Positions 10,461 through 21,688 are shown, counted from the stretch's first letter. The stretch: 64,000 bases of DNA from Paramacrobiotus metropolitanus (GCF_019649055.1 NW_026570409.1:62001-126000), one strand, 5' to 3'. The notes: a model not told the origin generated them from the sequence alone. Translations and numbers: made by a program.

Positions 10461-11679
10461 CAGAGAAGATTGGAAATCTGTGGATTCAGGTCATACCAAC
10501 TTATGCCCACTTATGGAACCAAATGATATTTTCTCAGTTCTCTTTGTGACTAATGATCTTGTTTACACCAGGCTGTATCTTAAAACAGCTCACATGGGCA
10601 TGTGTGGCTTGTCACACTTCTAAAACCTTTTTTCTTTTACGCTGTAGCCAAATGATTTATGACACTCTGTAGCCAAATGATTTATAGACATAGGCGTGAA
10701 ATCTGTTTCGCGCGCATCATCCGGTTGCGAAGTTGTAAAGGTGACAAAACTTAAAAAAGTTTTAAGTACAGGGGTGCCGCGCCAAGTTCGTTTTAAAAAT
10801 CACTTTAGGTCACCCACCAACAAATTACAAGTTATCGAATTTTTCTATTATTACTGTGTGTGTCTTGCATCTTTTTCACTATGGGCCGCGAAGCTGAGGG
10901 CGTGGCTTGCAATACAGCGAGATTTAAAGTAAAGCAGACCAGAATAAAAAAAACGGTTCGGCCCAACGACCATCCTAGTCTCCCTTCTGTTTAAAATTTG
11001 TTAAGAAATTCCACTGATGCTAGAGTCCAAAAAAGTTTATGCTGGACTGTGTGCCATTCAAAGCCGTTGCTAAATTCGTCTGACTCCATTCTGTTTCAAT
11101 AGTGGCGACGTGACCTTTGCAATATTACTGGAGGCACTGTCAGAATGGTGGAGGGTGCCCTTTGAGAGCTCGCACAGGAATCGCAGTAGGTCAGACGTGT
11201 CAAGTATGTAAAAAAAACTCGTTGGCTAAGCACGGAGCAACATTTTGAGCTTTTGTTTTTGCCCAAAAGGCCTGCGACATCCCATTTTCAGCACGTTTTC
11301 GCACCAGCGAAAAATTTATTTGGCCACTGCTTTGTCTGTGTTTTCTCCGATCCTTCTGCCAAATATATCTTATTGCATGCTTGGTAGATAACAGATGGAA
11401 TGCCAAAATCTCTACTTTGATGCATGTCTTATTCTTGGAAAACGTCATCTCGAAGTTGTGTATCTCGGCGCGCTAGGCAACTACATTCTTCCGGAAGCAC
11501 TGTTTAACATACAAGTCTATGGGAGGTGCATCTTCTTTCTGAGTTACCTCGAGCACCAACCACAAGAAAGTTTTTGCTGACCCATACCGCTTACCTTTAT
11601 CACAGAGGTCGGCCCTAAGTACGGCCGGACGTGGTGGTCTCAGTGGAGGGAGGGCGATTCCGTGAGGTATTCGCGAAAA
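10461..11679. other. Gap without a supported gene
   Basis: Short frames at 10378-10623, 10696-10932 and 11200-11448 (minus) have no motif or splice support. A 20-base phrase TGTAGCCAAATGATTTAT occurs twice near 10640-10685. A short open frame near 11108-11213 (containing ALSEWWRVPF) could be a decayed exon, but nothing confirms it. Confidence 0.45.
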
Positions 11680-11750
11680 TGGCGATGGAGCGGAATCGAA
11701 CCGCTGGCTACCGAGTGAGATCCACGTAGCACAGCCACTGTGGCATCGCC
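11680..11750 (-). other. tRNA-like sequence (SINE head or tRNA pseudogene)
   Basis: On the minus strand, a perfect seven-pair acceptor stem (GGCGATG with CATCGCC) closes the structure. There is a five-pair T arm AGCGG-TTCGATT-CCGCT and a perfect B box GGTTCGATTCC. An A-box-like TGCCACAGTGG is also present. The D loop is only three bases, and the anticodon stem GCTAC/GTAGC encloses 14 bases rather than seven. It is therefore not a normal tRNA. A related sequence lies at 57909-57980. Confidence 0.45.
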
Positions 11751-12236
11751 GCTGTTGGCGAAGATCAAGATATTTGTGCTTGAGCTTGAGCCAACCAGAT
11801 GGGCGGCGGCATGGGCGGCTGTCGTGGGCTCAGAGTGGTCTACTCTGACACCTTTAAGGCCACTCAACAATTAAGAAAAATGTCCATCAAAAAATGTCAC
11901 GTGGGGAATTTTCTAGAAGGTCAGTTATAAGCCCCCTGGAATGACCACTACCCCATCCTAGTTTTAATCGGCTTACTACTTATTACCCCATCTAGCATTT
12001 GAAATTTTAGCATATTCAGATCCGCAATAAAAAGTTACACTAGACAAGTGCAAAATAAAAAGTGAAACCAAGTAAGCTAATATTTTTAAATTTAATTTTC
12101 GCAACTGTCCGAACTTGGCGCGGCACCCCTGTAAATCCTGGGGTACAAAAATTTTTATTGTTACCGATCTGCTTCAAATTTTTGCACGCGAAAGCACAAG
12201 GCCGTGAAAATCGTTTTCAAATATATTTAGTTTTTC
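11751..12236. other. Gap before the ten-base satellite
   Basis: No gene, repeat or RNA signal is evident. The short minus-strand frame at 11640-11870 overlaps the tRNA-like sequence. Confidence 0.5.
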
Positions 12237-12936
12237 TAATGTTTCTAAATATTTCTAAATATTTCTAAATATTTCTAAATATTTCTAAATATTTCTAAAT
12301 ATTTCTAAATATTTCTAAATATTTCTAAATATTTCTAAATATTTCTAAATATTTCTAAATATTTCTAAATATTTGCTAAATATTCCTAAATATTTCTAAA
12401 TGTTTCTAAATATTTGCTAAATATTTCTAAATATTTCTAAATATTTCTAAATATTTCTAAATGTTTCTAAATATTTCTAAATGTTTCTAAATGTTTCTAA
12501 ATATTTCTAAATATTTCTAAATATTTCTAAATATTTCTAAATATTTCTAAATGTTTCTAAATATTTCTAAATATTTCTAAATATTTCTAAATATTTCTAA
12601 ATGTTTCTAAATATTTCTAAATATTTCTAAATATTTCTAAATATTTCTAAATGTTTCTAAATATTTCTAAATATTTCTAAATATTTCTAAATATTTCTAA
12701 ATATTTCTAAATGTTTCTAAATGTTTCTAAATATTTCTAAATATTTCTAAATATTTCTAAATGTTTCTAAATATTTCTAAATATTTCTAAATGTTTCTAA
12801 ATATTTCTAAATATTTCTAAATATTTCTAAATATTTCTAAATGTTTCTAAATATTTCTAAATATTTCTAAATGTTTCTAAATATTTCTAAAAAATTTCTA
12901 AATATTTCTAAATATTTCTAAATATTTCTAAATGTT
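12237..12936. repeat. Ten-base minisatellite (ATTTCTAAAT)n, about 70 units
   Basis: This is a near-perfect array for 700 bases. A recurrent variant GTTTCTAAAT appears at 12551, 12601, 12651, 12711, 12721 and 12761, often 50-60 bases apart. That suggests a partial higher-order period of five or six units. Rare units carry one-base insertions (ATTTGCTAAAT). Confidence 0.95.
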
Positions 12937-13429
12937 TAAATCTTCATAATGTTTTCTACATAATGTGAATGTAGTGTAGTGGCTAGTGGCTACGCGAGCT
13001 AGCGCATATTTCTAAATCATATGTTATTGAGCACTATCTGTAGATGTTTTGCAGTTTTCTTTGCTCTTCCATAACCCATAACATAATCATAACTAGCAAC
13101 GCGCTAGCGCGACCGTTTCTCGTAGGTTAAACCGCAGTGCTCGGATAATGTTCTAAACTCACATACATGTGTGGTTATTTTGCTGTTCAGTCTGTTCGTT
13201 ATCAATCAATGAACGTTACTGACTTGTGAGAACTAGGCCGATCAATAAATCTTCGTCTAAGACTGCAGGAAAACGGCGTTTTTCAGTTCAACAACCCAAT
13301 TTTATCTGGCCCGTTCTTCTTTCTGACTGCCGATTTCGCTTCGAGTGATCAGTTTTCCGCACGCTAGCGTAAACGGATATATGGACGGCAATAAAGAGAA
13401 TGCAGCGACCGGCCGAGAGCCGGTTAAGC
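12937..13429. other. Gap after the satellite
   Basis: No coding sequence is supported. A few CGCTAGCGCG-type palindromic words occur near 12990 and 13100. Confidence 0.5.
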
Positions 13430-13600
13430 CGCGGCTTAGCCGACAGCTGGCCGGCCGGCTGAGGATTTTTGAAAGCCATAGGCGATTCCAAGCCGGCTAG
13501 AGCTTCAGCCGCGGTAAGTTAGCCGGTTAAGAATTTCTGACGGCCGCCAGCCGAAAGGTCACCCGTTAGCCGGCCGCTGCCATCTCTACGGCAATAGGTA
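13430..13600. repeat. GCCGGCT-rich repeat, copy 1
   Basis: Dense AGCCGGCT and GCCGGCTA words in both orientations. The stretch shares GAAAGGTCA, GACGGCCG, GATTCCAAGCCGGCTAGAGC and related phrases with 22690-22870, which lies in the opposite orientation. It is probably a foldback-type repeat family. Confidence 0.6.
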
Positions 13601-13710
13601 TACTAACCTCATTTAACTAAAATATTGTTGACACAAGTTAATAAAATAATTCTTCCCCAAAAGAGGAACTGTTTTAGGATCAGAAATGGTTTTATTATAT
13701 TTTCCGAGCA

Positions 13711-13868
13711 GGCCCGTCTTTAGCTTTTTGGAGGGCGGTGGCTTAAAGACGGGTCTGGTATATGCCCCTTACTATAGTAATTATAGCAACTACATATATA
13801 GTTGTAGTAACTATAGTTGCTATATGCTATACAAGAAACCGCTTCGGCTTCGCCTCCGCGGTTCTTGT
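13711..13868. repeat. Cluster of short palindromes
   Basis: CCCGTCTTTA/TTAAAGACGGG (13711-13756) is followed by a TATAGTAACTATAG-rich stretch. Next comes an ACAAGAAACCGC/GCGGTTCTTGT hairpin around 13829-13868. No gene is supported. Confidence 0.45.
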
Positions 13869-14689
13869 TATCCACGGCCGCTTTGAACAAATTATTCCAT
13901 TTAATTCGTTAGTAAATTCGCTAGCTGCCTTAGTAATTATCGTAAAACTTCTTAGGCAAGAAGTCTCGGTCATTCACTCCTCTAGCAATTTTGTTCACTG
14001 CACAGTGGTGGTAGCTGGGTCACTTACTCATGCTAGCAATTTTGTTCACTGAATTTGGTTTCTTTCGAAACCTGGGCCAATTCAAACAAGGTTCGTAATC
14101 AGATTTTTCTTTTTAGGCATTTTAACATTGTAATTCGATTTAAAGAAATCCGGTTATTAAAATTCAGCAGGTTTGCAAGAAGCTTCCGCCCAACTTCCGT
14201 TCTGGAAGTTTTTATCCAAGTAAGCAACTGGGACTCTTATTATTCTCAAGGTAACCTTGAAAGCTTTACCGAAGCCAGTTTTACCGGAACCGGCATCGGT
14301 GGGACGGGTTTAATTAATTTTTTTAAGAAATAAAATGCATGTGACACAGTTTTTGAACATGCTGAATCTAATGGCGTTTACAGTTTTTTTGATTGGGTTC
14401 TGGTTTTCCCGATCCAGATGTCTCAGCCTTTTTTGTAGTTATATTATAGATCTTGTTCCTTGATAGCAGACGCTGCAGACCTGTGCAGTTACTGTATTTT
14501 TAAATATTTAACATTACGAGAGTTATTTTCGAGTTATCGAGTTATAACGCAACTGTGAAGCGTAGCTCGCTTCTCCGAATACTTAACTCCAACGTCAACT
14601 CACACAAAAAGTATATGTATTGGCTATGGTAACGTAATTCGCTGAAGAACTGAAACTCGGATTACGGTCATGAAGAGAGTAACTCGTAG
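13869..14689. other. Gap without a supported gene
   Basis: Weak frames at 13762-14052 and 14055-14333 show no motifs. Near 13980-14052, a phrase ending TGCTAGCAATTTTGTTCACTG is partly duplicated. Confidence 0.45.
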
Positions 14690-15480
14690 CGTAAGTTTCT
14701 TTGCTTTCTTTGCTTTCTTTGCTTTCTTGGCTTTCTTTGATTTCTTTGATTTTTTTATTTCTTTGATTTCTTTGATTTCTTTTGTCTGCGATTTCTGTGA
14801 TTTCTGTGGTTTCTGGTTTCTTTGGTTTCTTTGGTTATTTATTCGCAATATTGATATCAGCGAGCACCACTCAGTAAACAAAATCAAATAAAAAATTTGT
14901 CTTTAATTTCTTGAATTTCTTGCATTTTTGGGATTTCTTTGAATTCTATGATTTCTTTGATTTCTTTGATTTTTTTATTTCTTTGATTTCTTTTGTCTGC
15001 GATTTCTGTGATTTCTGTGGTTTCTGGTTTCTTTGGTTTCTTTGGTTATTTATTCGCAATATTGATATCATGAGCACCACTCAGTAAACAAAATCAAATA
15101 AAAAATTTGTCTTTAATTTCTTGAATTTCTTGCATTTTTGGGATTTCTTTGAATTCTATGATTTCTTTGATTTCTTTGATTTTTTTATTTCTTTGATTTC
15201 TTTTGTCTGCGATTTCTGTGATTTCTGTGGTTTCTGGTTTCTTTGGTTTCTTTGGTTATTTATTCGCAATATTGATATCAGCGAGCACCACTCAGTAAAC
15301 AAAATCAAATAAAAAATTTGTCTTTGGTTTCTTCAATTTCTTGAATTTCTTGCATTTTTGGGATTTCTTTGAATTCTTTGATTTTTTTCATTTTTTTCAT
15401 TTCTTTCATTTCTTTCATTTCTTTCATTTCTTTCATTTCTGTCATTCTTCGTTCCTGTTATTTCTGTGATTACTATGGTT
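14690..15480. repeat. TTTCTTTGA-type array with a 210-base higher-order unit
   Basis: Short TTTCTTTG, TTTCTTTGA and TTTCTGTGA units are embedded in a larger unit that is repeated three times. The landmark ATTCGCAATATTGATATC lies at 14841, 15052 and 15262, so the period is about 210 bases. The open frames through it are artefacts of low complexity. Confidence 0.9.
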
Positions 15481-15540
15481 TCTGTGATCTTTTTATTTCC
15501 TTGATTTCTTAGTTTTCTTAGATTTTTATCTTAATTATTA

Positions 15541-15755
15541 AGTGCCGAAATAAAAAAAATGCCGAATTGCCGAATGCCGAATTTTTAAATGCCGAAGTGA
15601 GCAAATGCCGAAATGAGGAAATGCCGAAATGTCCATATTGCAAAATGCCCATATGCCGAAATATTTATGTACCGAAATTTCCATGTGCCGAAATTTCCAT
15701 ATGGGCATATGGGCATTTCGGCACATGAAAATTTCGGCATATCGGCATTTCAGCT
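15541..15755. repeat. TGCCGAAAT array with inverted second half
   Basis: About 18 copies of TGCCGAAAT and near variants. The first part runs in one orientation; after about 15690 the reverse complement ATTTCGGCA appears, so the array can fold into hairpins. ATATGGGCATATGGGCAT lies near the switch. Confidence 0.8.
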
Positions 15756-16148
15756 GACACAATGGTCAGACACTAATATATAATGAGACTGATGTCCTTT
15801 TTCTTTTGATTCCTGATTATCTGCGTAGCAATACTGTACCGGTAGATCATGTTGAACCACAAAATTTGTATATGGGACAACGGCACTGCCTCTGCTTGTG
15901 CATGGGAACTCAGGGGCATCTACACGCTGCCCGTATGATGTGCTGAACGGAAATGCAGCTGATAGCAATCAGTAACCGATTTTGTAGCTCTCAAATTAAC
16001 TCGTAGCCATGCAACCGAACCGATGCTGCACGGTTCTATAGCGGCTCTACCAAGATTCACACAAAGTTTCAAACAAAATATCTCACTGATAGTGACAACG
16101 TGGCCGAAAATGAACAACACCCGCTAGAGCCTTCTCTTGCTGGGAATT
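15756..16148. other. Upstream region of the Ig-like gene
   Basis: No independent gene is seen. The last part (about 16107-16148) aligns with the signal-peptide exon of the two paralogues. Here the aligned start ATG is changed and an in-frame TAG stands at 16125-16127. Confidence 0.5.
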
Positions 16149-17059
16149 ATGTTCAGTGTACCGGGATATGTCGTGAACGGCTGCCCCTTGGGCGGTCAGA
16201 ACCCTGGTAAGCTCTAGATTCACCTTTCGCCCGGCATTACAATTTATGCGCACGCTACGCTAATGACAGCCTTCGCATTTCAGTTCAGCGTATACGTACA
16301 GTATTGGAGGCACAGCTGGCAGAAGATCGCATGACCAATCACGTCATCACCCTGACCGACCTCGAAGATGCCATATATCCGACGCCCGATACAGTCAGTT
16401 TCCCTGTGGGAAACTGGAAAACGTTTTTCTGTGAGGTTGCCAAGCCGGAACTGGCGGAGCGGGTCGTCTGGCGCCACCATAACGCCACCATCCACGGTAG
16501 CGCAGTGCCGCCCTCCCCCAAAGGCCACTACTATCGGCAGACGACCATCGAAAACATCAGCTACCTTTTTATACACAACGTCAGCCGTGGCTCAGGGGGG
16601 ACCGTGGAGTGTCTAATGCCCTGCGCCGGTGACCTATGCCACCTGCGCACTTACTACCTGCAGTCGGAGCTGCGCGCCCGCGATATCTTCGTCCCTCCGA
16701 TGCGCAACGTGTCCACGCCGTTGTGGAGCTCCTCCATGACGTGCAACGGGAGCGTCGACTGTAGCCAGACTCAGCCGGTGTCCCTCTTTATCTGGAAGTA
16801 CGACGGCTACTTCGTGGCGGCGCCGTATTCAGATCTGCTCGGTTGGCCCGTTCCCGGTCTACTCAACGGCTCCGTCACCTTCGACGCGTCAACTCAAGGA
16901 GCTCCTGATCCCTATTGCGCCAGCACGCTGACCATCACCATGCGGGAGGAGGCCAGTCCGCGATCTGCGCGGGTGGACTGCTGGATGCGCACTGATGTTC
17001 GCAGCCGCGAGTGGCTAGCCCAGTCGGCGCATGTCCACTTCGCGCAGCTGCAGTATTAA
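16149..17059 (+). CDS. Secreted-type protein with two Ig-like domains (two exons)
   Basis: Exon 1 is 16149-16206 and exon 2 is 16284-17059. They are joined across a 77-base intron (GTAAGC...TTTCAG) with matching phase. Exon 2 gives about 257 residues. The first Ig-like unit has FFCEV, VVWRHHN and SGGTVECL (Cys, Trp, Cys). The second has SMTCNGS, LFIWKYDG and RVDCWMR. Several N-x-S/T sites (NATIH, NISY, NVSR, NGSV) fit a glycosylated secreted or surface protein. Two pseudogene relatives lie at 38495-39542 and 52523-53611. Their first exons encode a signal peptide (MTLVSVLA then VHGCPFG). Here the equivalent start is lost and TAG lies upstream, leaving only the short MFSVPGYVVNGCPLGG. Exon 2 is intact, but export of this copy is doubtful. 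I know no named family. Confidence 0.6.
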
Positions 17060-17839
17060 CCATTGTCCATCGAGATCACACCATCGCAGTACCACCAACA
17101 CGTGCAAGGTGACAAAGGAGCGTTTAAAATTTTTTGTTAAATGTAGTCGTTCTGGTAGTGGTGCCAGTTGCGGTTATCTACAAATTCATAAATCGCTACG
17201 TCTTTATTCCAAGAAATTTGACTCCTAATTCGAGATTCAATTTTTACAGTAACTATCGTTTTTTTAAAAAATAGTTTGTGACATCTAAGTTCACCGAATG
17301 TGGTTTTAAAAAAAGTTTGAATCGTCTTCAAAAAACAGTTTGAAATTTGGTACTGTGACATTGTAGAATGCTATGTTTTAGTGAGTTCTAGAAAGGTCAA
17401 CTATAGCAAGAAATTTCTTTTTAATTTGTGTTGCGAATTCAAAGTACCTAGCATCACAAAATATAATAGTAATTACAAAGTACTGACGCTCTTAAGTACT
17501 GCCTCTACGGAACTCATGATCACATCCATATTTCAGAATTTTCAAATTTTTTTAAATATTCCGGGACATTATACTATGTGATTGCAAAGCTATTTGGAAA
17601 TAGTCATGGAAATACATCCAAAATTTGGGATTTCTTCGTTTTTAAAAACTTATGAACATTTCAAACAAAGTAATTTTTCCAAAGCTGCCAATACCTCTAT
17701 ATTTCAACAAATCTACGTTTAAAAAATGTTGCGGGCAGGAGGTCACGCTCAGGCTCGCAGCGAGAACAATACCTCTCTATAATATAGCATTTCTATGTTT
17801 TTGAATATACTTTACGCAATATACTTTCTACGAACTATA
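17060..17839. other. Gap between the Ig-like gene and the Tigger element
   Basis: AT-rich, with short frames only (17031-17228, 17381-17581). Just before the element, TACTTTCTACGAA-type phrases recur and reappear after its far end (near 20690-20710). They may represent the original insertion locus. Confidence 0.5.
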
Positions 17840-17916
17840 CGAGGAGGAGCTACCTTGGCCCGATCAAAGGCGCACACACGACCATAATCCGATCACTGTG
17901 CCCGCGTGTGTGCACC
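17840..17916 (+). repeat. Left terminal inverted repeat of the Tigger-like element
   Basis: Identical, as reverse complement, to 20551-20627. It begins CGAGGAGGAGC after TA and includes CCTTGGCCCGATC and GCGCACACACG. Confidence 0.95.
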
Positions 17917-18114
17917 ATGCCCAACCACCCTAGCTGGCAGCGACGTTAACCACTTGCACGCGCATACAACATGGCTGTCATCCTAACGCGGCAGCCCAAT
18001 TATTAATAAATTTTAGCGGCCGTGAATTGTTTAACAAATTACGGCCACCCATCGTTACGACCTTTCACTGTTTTCGAATGTTAATTTGTTTTGCAAGATC
18101 GAAATTTTGTAATT

Positions 18115-20315
18115 ATGGACGAAAATGATTTTGTCATATTACCTGAGGATAACTATCCGTCTTCCGTTTTGTCCGACATGGAGAATTTCGGTGAAGACCT
18201 TCAGTTACCTGCCAGTCTGTTTTCTGTCAGTGCGAGTAACAGAAATAGTTCGGGCCTGCCATCAGATGTGGAGAAATTAGCAGAACCCGTCCCTGTACCA
18301 GCAAGCTATGGTAAAGGCATGTCAGCAGCACTTCGGGCCGTGGAATCCGGAAACCTGTCTCTGCGATCAGCAGCAAAAACGTATCACGTTCCATATGCTA
18401 CGCTCTGGGAGAAGTTAAACGGCGTGCGAAGAGGAAAAAAGGGAGCTCATAAACGGAAATTTACTGATGAAGAAGAAAACTATATTGAGAAGCTGCTGTT
18501 GAAATGTGCTGAAAACGGCATACCACTGGACAAGAGCGCACTGCGACGAATTGTGCCACTCTTGGCAAAATCTAAAGGTCGGCAGTGCAAATTTATGTCA
18601 AAAACTATTTTAGTAATACAGTAATTCAATTATACATTTATACAGTGATTCGCAATTTGTAATAAATCGCCAGCACTTATTTGAGTTATTTTTGCGTATA
18701 ATTTGTGTACTCAATACTTTAAGTTTTACAGTTACGCCTGAGAAATCAAAATTATTCACAGCGAAGTGGCATAAGAAATTCCTTGAGCGGCACCCTAATA
18801 TATCTCGGCGCATTTCACATGGCGTTTCAAGAAAAAAAACGAAGGAATGGACAGTAGAAAATAGGGACGGATGGATACAGCGACTGTTTGCGCTGAACAA
18901 CTTGGGACTGCTCAGTGATCCACGCGGCATCTGGAATTTTGACGAGTCAGCCTTTCAGGTTGCGGAAAAAGTGACAACGGTATACGCCAGGCGGGGTGTG
19001 AAAGATGTACTGTCATATTATGATGGCAATGACCGTGAGTTAATAACCGTTCTTGCGGGAGGCAATGCAGCCGGTGAAATTTTGCGGCCGCTAATTCTTT
19101 TCGACGGGAAAGTCGTTTTGGCTTCGCATTTCAACGAGACGAACGATATGTGTCATATCGGTTTCAATTCGTCTGGAATAATGGATAATGCGACCTTCGC
19201 TTCGTACGTCAGGGAAGAGGTGATCCCTCGGATGACAGCAGAAAAGGTGCGTAATAAAAGCTCCCGATTCATTCACATTGTAGATTAAGCGAAATGTTAG
19301 CTTAATCTTATCGTTGTTTTACTCACGTATTAGTGAATTTTTATTTAACCATTTTAGGTAAATTATAATTTAATAATATGGTTAACCATAATTTCTTTTA
19401 CAGAACGTGATTTTTCTCGATGGACACAGTTCGCACATGTTTAATCTCGAATTTCTATCCGAATGTGTTAAATCGGAAAAGATATTACTGTCGTAATATT
19501 TCCTTGTGGTCAGACTGGAAAATTGCAACCTATGGATGTAGCAGTGTACGGACCTGTCAAGAAATACTGGCGGGATTACCTGCGGCATATGACTTTGTCC
19601 CCCGAGGAAGAGGTGCATTATGTTACTTGAAAGTTGTTTGCTATTTTTACTTGTTTTCGATAGTTTCAATATTTTATTGTCATGACTGGCACAGGTTATT
19701 AAATTTCGTCATTCAGCTTTACATCAGTAACATATACTTTCGTCTTAGGTGAACAAACGGAACTTCGCCAGTCACATTGTGAAAAAGTGGAACGACTTTA
19801 ATATGTCGAAAAACATAGTTTCGGGATTTGGTTCTGCTGGAATATTTCTTTCAACCCGGATGCCGTTTTGTCAAGCTTATGTGGAACCAGTTTCAGCGAC
19901 ATCACCTTTGACGTGCCCGTTTCGGTAGCAAATGACTACGTGTCAGAACTGGAAATTGTGCGTCGTTCGCTTCTGAAAAATTCCGCTTTTAACCGAAGGC
20001 AAAATAGAGCGCATTATAGCATATGCCGTTGCTGAAGCAGAAGGTTTTAGTGCTCCTGTAGCGCCCGAGAAAGTTGCTGCGGACTGGCATCTTTCTTTGA
20101 TGAAAGCACATGCCCCTCGCCAAAGGAAACTAAAGAGTCGCGCTTGCGCGGATGCAGGGCTCATTGCGACGGATAGTCAGGTTATTGAGGCCCTCGAAAA
20201 GCGAGAAGAAGCAAAACTGCAGGCCAAGAGTAAGCGCAGCAAGAAGACCAAGAGCGGCCTCAGTGATATTACGAACACGCCAACCAAGAAAACGTTTAGA
20301 ATGGATAAAAAGTGA
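18115..20315 (+). pseudogene. Tigger/pogo transposase, four exons, frameshifted
   Basis: Exon 1 (18115-18577) has a psq-type helix-turn-helix (SLRSAAKTYHVPYATLWEKL) followed by a CENP-B-like DNA-binding segment. Exon 2 (18732-19246) has the second helix-turn-helix (FLERHPNISRRISHGVSR) and the first catalytic Asp in GIWNFDESAFQV. Exon 3 (19404-19612) has the second Asp in VIFLDGHSSHMF and QPMDVAVYGPVK. Exon 4 (19749-20315) has KKWNDFN and a basic tail. Boundaries follow GT/AG with matching phases. A two-base insertion near 19492 creates TAA. A one-base deletion near 19854 and a one-base insertion near 19990 also break the frame. The enzyme would cut and paste the element at TA. As written it is inactive. 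Confidence 0.85.
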
Positions 20316-20550
20316 ACATTATTTTGGCGCAGATTTATTGCTTTGAACGGTTGTGCTCGTGCAGGATTTCAGGAAATAATTATGCACTTTCGTTTAGTTT
20401 AGCACCAGTGGTCTCACGCAGACTTTTTGTGCGTTAAAAATGGCGGCCATAGCGATGTTATAAAGTTGTTGCCCTCGTGAGGTGGCTGGCCATCTTGCGT
20501 ATGTGCAAGCACAGTGATTAAATTTACTGCCAACCTGGGTGTTTGGACGC

Positions 20551-20627
20551 GGTGCACACACGCGGGCACAGTGATCGGATTATGGTCGTGTGTGCGCCTT
20601 TGATCGGGCCAAGGTAGCTCCTCCTCG
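20551..20627 (-). repeat. Right terminal inverted repeat of the Tigger-like element
   Basis: Partner of 17840-17916; ends GCTCCTCCTCG before TA. Confidence 0.95.
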
Positions 20628-20806
20628 TACTTTAAAATAAAATTTTCATACTTTCCTCGAAATATAATTTACGAATTATACCTTCTACGAAATATACTTT
20701 CTACGAAATTTTTTAACACTTCTCCTAATTCTTATAATTCCTAAATTTTGAGATTTGTGTGATTCTTAAGAACCCTGTATATTTTGTATATTTCTTTTAT
20801 TCTTAA

Positions 20807-21210
20807 GGGGAAATGGCCCGGTACATAGCGTCAAAAATGGGATACATACACTAAAACTTTCGCTTTCGCGCACTCTGAATCTCTTTTATGTAATAATTTA
20901 CGTCATTCTAAAGCTAAATGATTTGTATACATTCTTCCGAAAACCGTCTGCGCTCGCAAAATCCGGTTGCCGAGATATGGCGTACTAAAATGAGCGAAAA
21001 GTTTAAATGCATTGTTGTGTACCAAAAGTCTGGTTGTTATCCGATCTTCTTGAAACTTTGTTATAAAAGACACATGGCTATAAAGTCGAAAGTGAACCAA
21101 TATCAGATCCATAGCATTTTTTTCCGATTTTAAAATGAATTTCAAAAATTTTAAATTCAATGAACGCGAAATTGGTTCATTTTAGACTTTATGGTCATGT
21201 GTCTTTTATT
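20807..21210. mobile_element. TTAA hairpin element, truncated copy
   Basis: Starts after TTAA (20803-20806) with GGGGAAATGGCCCGGTACAT, the family terminus. It holds the full left arm to the A/T-rich centre near 21135 and about 70 bases of the inverted arm, then breaks off. The arm frame reads MICIH..NRLRSQNPVAEIWRTKM. Confidence 0.8.
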
Positions 21211-21382
21211 GGGTTTTAGATTTCGTAGGTTAATAAAAATTTTTATCTTTCTTATTTTTTCGGCTTTCTAATTATTCTCCTAAATTAGTTCTTTATTAGG
21301 CATTAGCATCAAAATAACAAAAAAATACAAGCGCGGGGACATTATTTCACAGTTAAAATTTAAATACTTATTGAAAAAATCT

Positions 21383-21688
21383 CTATGTACAGAGTACTCG
21401 CTCGTTATATTGCAAGGTAATCAATGCGGCAGTAGCATTTCCCTTAACGGCAGCCAAACGGAATCGTTGCTTGATAAAAGCAGTAGAACGCACTTCCCCC
21501 GGTAGTTCACGATTTTTTCGGCCCATGAAATTAACCAGTTCGCTTAAAGAAGGACCGAAAACACTCAACGTTTCAACCACTACCAGCAGCCCGCTTGTAC
21601 AAGGCCGGCCCAAGAATTTTAGACCGATGTAAGCGGGATATTTCCGAAACGTGAGTTTGAGCCATTCTAGGTGCTTACGCCAATGCAT
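21383..21688 (-). pseudogene. Decayed C-terminal piece related to retroelement endonuclease tails
   Basis: A 101-codon frame includes VVETLSVFGPSLSEL, then STAFIKQRFRLAAVKGNATAAL. This matches the end of the R2-like endonuclease region seen at 32969-33793 and 51510-52109 (FETLGPPGP, then YLRQRISIEIQRGNAASIL). The catalytic part is missing. A chance match is possible, but the order and spacing agree. Confidence 0.4.

Larger units (their letters stand above)
17840..20627 (+). mobile_element. Pogo/Tigger-like DNA transposon, complete ends
   Basis: Perfect 77-base terminal inverted repeats (17840-17916 and 20551-20627) start CGAGGAGGAGCTACC. Each is bordered outside by TA (17838-17839 and 20628-20629), the target duplication of the Tc1/mariner/pogo superfamily. 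The 2788-base element carries one split transposase gene. Perfect ends with a decayed gene suggest it moved fairly recently using a transposase supplied in trans, or that the ends are under exchange. Confidence 0.9.

Noticed and set aside
14624-15312. Phe-rich frames in the TTTCTTTGA array
   Set aside because: Low-complexity translation of the tandem repeat; two frames are copies of the same 210-base unit.
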